DNA from: Chlamydiota bacterium
Lineage (GTDB): Bacteria; Chlamydiota; Chlamydiia; Chlamydiales; Parachlamydiaceae
Assembly: GCA_013287145.1 (NCBI GenBank)
Contig: JABDEI010000008.1
Coordinates: forward strand, 1 to 37,877
Length of the DNA: 37,877 bases
Direction: 5' to 3'
Of this stretch, positions 33,730 to 37,877 are shown piece after piece (positions within the stretch are counted from its first letter, which is position 1; each line of letters opens with the position of its first letter). Position numbers and translations under genes: made by a program. The notes beneath the pieces were generated by a model. It saw only the letters and a list, made by a program, of their open reading frames with translations, was not told the DNA's origin and made no database searches.

Positions 33730-34968
33730 ATGAATATTCGTCATTACAAAACTTTGATTGCAATTTTTAGTTTAGCAATTACTACTTCCACAATCTTCTG
33801 CTTTCTTTTCTATCCTTTGATAAGCAAATCGTTGAATGTTCCACTTGACATCGATGGATGGGGAACATTAGGTAAAGGACTCTACCATTTTGGAACGCTT
33901 TCATTTTATCCCAATCCACAACCTTCCATTTATCGCGGACCTATCTATCCTACAATAATCGCATTCACAATCTGGTTAACTGGAAGCTTTTGGCTTCATG
34001 CCATGCAAATCATTCATATTATATTATTTGCCCTGACATGCTGCTTGGTCTATTTTTTCGTGAGAACACTGGCTTCGAAAAAAGCAGCTTGGATAGCCGC
34101 TGCCATCTGTGCAATACATCCTTATTTGCTGTGGTTCATTCCAAGGCTCTATACCGAAACACTCTCTATGTTTCTCATAACATGGTTGGCTTATCTCCTT
34201 GTACAACAAGCTCTCTTCTACTCATTCAAAGGGTGTTTGCTAATCGGAGTTCTTATCGGTATCCTTATCTTGAACAAGCAAGTTTTTCTGCCATTCTTAT
34301 TCATCATTCCCTTAATTTTCCTGCTTCAAAAAAATCCTGAAAGAAAAAAAAACGCTCTATTAATTCTTGTTTTAATTCTATTAGTCATTTCTCCCTGGAC
34401 TTATCGCAACTGGAAGCTAACCCATACTTTCATTCCGGTACAAACATTGTTCGGATACAATCTACGCATTGGAGATGGGGTGTATGCTTATTTCAACACA
34501 GTTCCTTTGAATGAACTTTGGAATACAAGTTATCGAAACTTTGTACTTCCTTACGAAGCTAATATCGATAAGATGCAAAATGCAGAAACACCGCGTTGGA
34601 TGTACGAACTCGCTTTAGAGAAGCAATTATTTCACAATAGCTTTGCAGCCTATCAGGAAAATCCCCTTTTTTTTCTGAAAAAACTTACATTCGACGCATG
34701 GGGTTTTTGGTTTCTCGGAACAAACCAAATCATGTGGCCGCTTTTAATTGTCTTGCAATCAGCCCTGCTCATTTTATTTTTATATGCAACTTATTGGACG
34801 CTGACAGCATGGGGATTATTCGACTTACGCACTTTGCCTGTTCTTCTAGTATGGGCCTGTTGGACCACATACCTTCCTGTAATGACTGGAGCTAGATTTT
34901 CCCTTATACTCATTCCCATCATGATAAGCTACTGCTCTATCGCCATCGATAAAAAATTATCTTCCTAG
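33730..34968 (+). CDS. GT39-like membrane glycosyltransferase (ArnT/PMT type)
   Basis: About 412 residues from ATG 33730; an in-frame GTG at 33706 would add 8 residues. The protein has about ten hydrophobic segments. The first extracytoplasmic loop carries the family pattern: DIDGWGTLGKGLYHFGTLSF, then YRGPIYP. In GT39/ArnT enzymes an acidic residue here is catalytic. Later parts include AAICAIHPYLLWFIPRLYTE and a final short loop region. Such enzymes use polyprenyl-phosphate sugars to modify lipid A, cell-surface glycans or proteins; donor and acceptor are not readable. It is followed by carA after about 90 bp and is unlikely to be functionally linked. Confidence 0.8.
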   Translation: MNIRHYKTLIAIFSLAITTSTIFCFLFYPLISKSLNVPLDIDGWGTLGKGLYHFGTLSFYPNPQPSIYRGPIYPTIIAFTIWLTGSFWLHAMQIIHIILFALTCCLVYFFVRTLASKKAAWIAAAICAIHPYLLWFIPRLYTETLSMFLITWLAYLLVQQALFYSFKGCLLIGVLIGILILNKQVFLPFLFIIPLIFLLQKNPERKKNALLILVLILLVISPWTYRNWKLTHTFIPVQTLFGYNLRIGDGVYAYFNTVPLNELWNTSYRNFVLPYEANIDKMQNAETPRWMYELALEKQLFHNSFAAYQENPLFFLKKLTFDAWGFWFLGTNQIMWPLLIVLQSALLILFLYATYWTLTAWGLFDLRTLPVLLVWACWTTYLPVMTGARFSLILIPIMISYCSIAIDKKLSS

Positions 34969-35061
34969 ATCCTTAGTCATTTTTTGAATGATTTTCTTTC
35001 CTTTAATCTAAAATTTTGTATTCTAACTTTCCAAAAAATAAGTATTTATAGAGGCTTTATC

Positions 35062-36129
35062 TTGCAGCACACACAGCCCTCATGGTTAGTCTTGGAAAAT
35101 GGCGCTATTTTCGATGGAGTAGCCCCACCGGAACAGCAAGGAACTTTTTATGGCGAAGTTGTTTTTACTACAGGGATGACAGGATATCCCGAATCATTGA
35201 CAGATCCTTCTTACGCTGGACAAATTCTTACTTTTACTTATCCTTTAATCGGCAACTATGGAGTTGCTTCCTCAGACAACTGGGAATCCACAAAAATCCA
35301 TGCTAAGGGCGTCATCATCAGCGAAGCCTGCTCTCACACGAGCCATTATAGCAGTTTGCAATCCCTTTTAGATTGGCTTCGCATGCAGAAAATTCCCGTC
35401 CTCATGGGTGTAGACACAAGAGCTTTGACTAAGCTATTACGCAACTCGGGCACTTTGCAAGGAGCCATCACCGGAGAAAAAAAAGCAAAATACTTATTTT
35501 CTTCTAATCACTCATCCTTGGTATCAACTGTTTCCACAAGAAAAAAAATCATCTATAACGACAGTACTCAAATAAAAAATAAGGCGATCATCATTGTGGA
35601 CTGCGGTATTAAAGAAAACATCATCCGAATCTTATCACAATTGCCCCTCACATTAATACGCGTTCCGCACGATTACGATTACACTGAAAAAGAGGCTTAC
35701 GACGGTGTCTTTATCTCAAATGGCCCTGGCGATCCTATCGCTTGTGAAGAAACAATCAAAATCCTAAAAAAAGCCCTTTCTCAAGAAAAGCCCATATTCG
35801 GGATCTGCCTAGGGGCACAGTTAATGGCTTTAGCGGCACAGGCAAAAACATACAAACTTCCCTACGGACATCGGGGCCAGAATCAGCCATGCCTGGAGTT
35901 AGAAACTAAACGTTGCTATATCACAAGTCAAAATCATGGATATGCAATTGATGAAGCTTCTCTTCCCCATAGCTGGCGGGTGTCATATAAAAACTTAAAT
36001 GATGGCTCCGTCGAAGGCATAGAACATAAAACAAAGCCTTTTTTCGCTGTGCAATTCCATCCGGAGGCAACACCAGGGCCTACAGACACGCAATGGTTAT
36101 TCAATAAATTTTACCAGTATCTTATATGA
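35062..36129 (+). CDS. carA: Carbamoyl phosphate synthase small subunit (glutaminase)
   Basis: About 355 residues. The N-terminal CPSase domain reads SWLVLENGAIFDG, then TGMTGYPESLTDPSYAGQIL, then YPLIGNYGVASSD. The C-terminal class I glutamine amidotransferase has GVFISNGPGDP, the nucleophile elbow GICLGAQLMAL with its Cys, and the His/Glu of AVQFHPEATPGP. It releases ammonia from glutamine for CarB. I chose the TTG at 35062: GAGG stands 7 nt upstream and the next residues match the family start. The frame is open back to 34984 without family similarity. The stop overlaps the carB start. The TGYPESLTDPSY and YPLIGNYG forms resemble the CAD/Bacteroidetes branch. Confidence 0.9.
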   Translation: MQHTQPSWLVLENGAIFDGVAPPEQQGTFYGEVVFTTGMTGYPESLTDPSYAGQILTFTYPLIGNYGVASSDNWESTKIHAKGVIISEACSHTSHYSSLQSLLDWLRMQKIPVLMGVDTRALTKLLRNSGTLQGAITGEKKAKYLFSSNHSSLVSTVSTRKKIIYNDSTQIKNKAIIIVDCGIKENIIRILSQLPLTLIRVPHDYDYTEKEAYDGVFISNGPGDPIACEETIKILKKALSQEKPIFGICLGAQLMALAAQAKTYKLPYGHRGQNQPCLELETKRCYITSQNHGYAIDEASLPHSWRVSYKNLNDGSVEGIEHKTKPFFAVQFHPEATPGPTDTQWLFNKFYQYLI

Positions 36130-37877
36130 AAAAAAAGGTTCTAATCTTAGGTTCAGGAGGCTTGCGCATAGGACAAGCCGGTGAATTTGATTACTCAGGT
36201 TCACAAGCCATCAAAGCCCTAAAAGAAGAAGGCTTGTACACTATTTTGGTCAATCCCAACATCGCAACAGTACAAACAGACCATGAAATGGCTGATGAAG
36301 TATATCTTCAGCCTCTCAATGTAACTTGCGTCGAACGCATCATCGAAAAAGAAAAACCACATGCTATCTTGCTAAGCGTTGGCGGTCAAACGGCATTAAA
36401 TCTTGGCTTGAAACTCGACGAAGAAGGCATCTTAGCAAAACATAATGTTGCTGTCCTTGGCACTTCAACACAAGCAATCCGACTAACCGAAGATAGAGAA
36501 CTCTTTAAACAAGCGCTTGATAGCATCGGCATCAAAACCGCAAAAAGCCTGTCTGCAACTAATGTAAAAGATGCAATTCAAGCGGCTCGTCAAATTGGCT
36601 ATCCTATCATGATGCGCTCGGGTTTTTCTTTAGGAGGCCTTGGATCAGGAAAGATTAATTCCGAAGAAGAACTGCGTAATAAAGCTGCCGAAGTCCTTAA
36701 TACGGTTTCGCAAATTCTCATTGAAGAATACCTAAGCGGCTGGAAAGAGATTGAATACGAAATCGTACGAGACAAAGACAACAACACGATCACTGTATGC
36801 AATATGGAAAACCTTGATCCTATGGGCATACACACCGGAGAAAGCATCGTCGTGGCTCCTTCGCAAACATTGACGAATCAAGAATATCATATGCTGCGTG
36901 AAGTAGCCATAAAAACAGCACAACACATCGGCATCATCGGCGAGTGCAATATCCAATATGCGTTAAATCCACATAACAGTGAATATCGCGTCATTGAAGT
37001 CAATGCCCGCTTATCCAGATCCAGCGCTTTAGCTTCAAAAGCCACAGGATATCCCTTGGCCTTTGTAGCTACAAAGCTTTCTTTAGGCAAACGCCTTGAT
37101 GAAATTCAAAATGCTGTCACAAAAAAAACAACGGCTTTTTTTGAACCTGCTTTAGATTACTTAGTTGTTAAAATACCCCGTTGGGATATTCATAAGCTCA
37201 AATCAGCAGACCGAAATATTGGCTCCGAAATGAAAAGTGTGGGCGAAGTCATGGCTATAGGCAGATCCTTCCCTGAAGCCCTTCAAAAAGCCATACGGAT
37301 GCTAAATATCGGCGCTAATGGTTTACAAAACTATCCCTTTATGATCCAAAAACCAGAACAAGAGATCAAACAGGCCACAGATCGCCGTCTTTTTGCTCTT
37401 TATCAATATTTTAAAAATGGCGGATCAATAGATCAGGCTCATCAACTTTCACATATCGATAAATGGTTTTTAAACCACATCCAAACCATTGCATCTTTTG
37501 AATCCCATCTTTCAGCCCACGAACTTACCCCTTCTCTTGTACGACAGGCTAAACAGATGGGATTTTCCGATATGGCTATCGCAAAAACTAAAAAAATCGA
37601 TGAAGAGTCTATCCGCACAATGCGCCTTAACAATGGAATAACTCCAGTCATCAAACAAATCGACACCCTCGCCGGTGAATTCAGCGCCGAGACCAACTAC
37701 CTCTACACGACCTATCATGGGACACATCATGATCTTGCACCTTCAAACGAGCCCCCAATGATCGTGCTGGGCTCAGGACCTTATTGCATTGGATCATCAG
37801 TGGAATTCGACTGGTGCGCTGTCAACACAGCAAAAACTCTTCAAAAACACGCTAAACCTACGATCATTATCAATTCC
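36126..37877 (+). CDS. carB: Carbamoyl phosphate synthase large subunit, 3' end cut by window
   Basis: An open frame from ATG 36126 to the window end, 584 residues, roughly the first half of a protein of about 1,060. The start overlaps the carA stop (ATGA), a coupled arrangement. The first ATP-grasp half is complete: VLILGSGGLRIGQAGEFDYS, PNIATVQTDHEMADEVY, MMRSGFSLGGLGSG, NMENLDPMGIHTGESIVVAP and VNARLSRSSALASKATGYP. The second half begins MIVLGSGPYCIGSSVEFDWC. The N-terminus is GSGGLRIGQAGEFDYSGSQA, where most bacterial CarB read [20 protein letters not shown]-like. The present form is the eukaryotic CAD and Bacteroidetes type. With CarA it forms carbamoyl phosphate for pyrimidine or arginine synthesis. 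Confidence 0.93.
   Translation, partial: MKKKVLILGSGGLRIGQAGEFDYSGSQAIKALKEEGLYTILVNPNIATVQTDHEMADEVYLQPLNVTCVERIIEKEKPHAILLSVGGQTALNLGLKLDEEGILAKHNVAVLGTSTQAIRLTEDRELFKQALDSIGIKTAKSLSATNVKDAIQAARQIGYPIMMRSGFSLGGLGSGKINSEEELRNKAAEVLNTVSQILIEEYLSGWKEIEYEIVRDKDNNTITVCNMENLDPMGIHTGESIVVAPSQTLTNQEYHMLREVAIKTAQHIGIIGECNIQYALNPHNSEYRVIEVNARLSRSSALASKATGYPLAFVATKLSLGKRLDEIQNAVTKKTTAFFEPALDYLVVKIPRWDIHKLKSADRNIGSEMKSVGEVMAIGRSFPEALQKAIRMLNIGANGLQNYPFMIQKPEQEIKQATDRRLFALYQYFKNGGSIDQAHQLSHIDKWFLNHIQTIASFESHLSAHELTPSLVRQAKQMGFSDMAIAKTKKIDEESIRTMRLNNGITPVIKQIDTLAGEFSAETNYLYTTYHGTHHDLAPSNEPPMIVLGSGPYCIGSSVEFDWCAVNTAKTLQKHAKPTIIINS

Noticed and set aside
1-37877. tRNA, rRNA or intact insertion sequence
   Set aside because: No TPsiC-arm-like plus acceptor pattern, rRNA core sequence or transposase was recognised by reading; a covariance-model scan would settle this.

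Overview
The window looks like chromosome from an environmental chlamydia (Parachlamydiales-type, for example a Parachlamydia, Protochlamydia or Waddlia relative). This rests on three points. The gene order sohB-polA-coaE-rho (21717-27459) and the DUF47-PiT phosphate pair (3607-5221) both match the arrangement I know from Chlamydia. Several proteins have the architecture of obligate intracellular bacteria: an Inc-like bilobed hydrophobic protein, an ankyrin protein, a eukaryote-like kinase and a cysteine-rich outer-membrane protein. Base composition is AT-rich to moderate. Genus and species cannot be fixed by reading alone.

Layout. 1-5221: an atypical Ser/Thr kinase, an unknown protein, a lipase-maturation-factor (LMF1) homologue and the DUF47-PiT phosphate uptake pair. 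5222-10477: a GH63/MGH1-like glucosidase and a TraB/GumN protein, separated by large palindromic non-coding elements. 10478-14970: a Methyltransf_32 methyltransferase, a broken family-92 glycosyltransferase and pyruvate, phosphate dikinase. 15201-21439: an accessory envelope/effector stretch with a secreted protein carrying a BclA-like C-terminal domain, a Cys-rich porin-like protein, an Inc-like protein, an ankyrin protein and a long coiled-coil protein. 21717-27459: the conserved sohB-polA-coaE-rho housekeeping cluster. 27467-33694: two small unknown genes, a membrane-anchored conserved unknown, a ROK sugar kinase, two HAD phosphatases, ferrochelatase and more palindromes. 33730-37877: a GT39-like membrane glycosyltransferase and carA-carB, with carB cut by the window end.

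How the genes work together. PolA, CoaE and Rho form a tightly packed information/cofactor operon. DUF47-PiT is a phosphate transport unit. PPDK, the ROK kinase and the GH63 enzyme point to sugar and PEP metabolism beyond that of classical chlamydiae. CarA-CarB supplies carbamoyl phosphate and suggests de novo pyrimidine or arginine-linked synthesis. Its sequence is of the eukaryotic CAD/Bacteroidetes type rather than the usual bacterial type. The secreted BclA-like protein and the Cys-rich barrel sit 23 nt apart and may both belong to a disulfide-stabilised cell surface.

The most striking non-gene signal is the density of long, near-perfect palindromic elements in the gaps (5219-5874, 8685-9085, 10342-10415, 27467-27717, 28433-28485, 32260-32415, 33628-33694). 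Several are related to each other, and three short 7-bp tandem arrays accompany them. No tRNA, rRNA, CRISPR array or intact transposase was seen.
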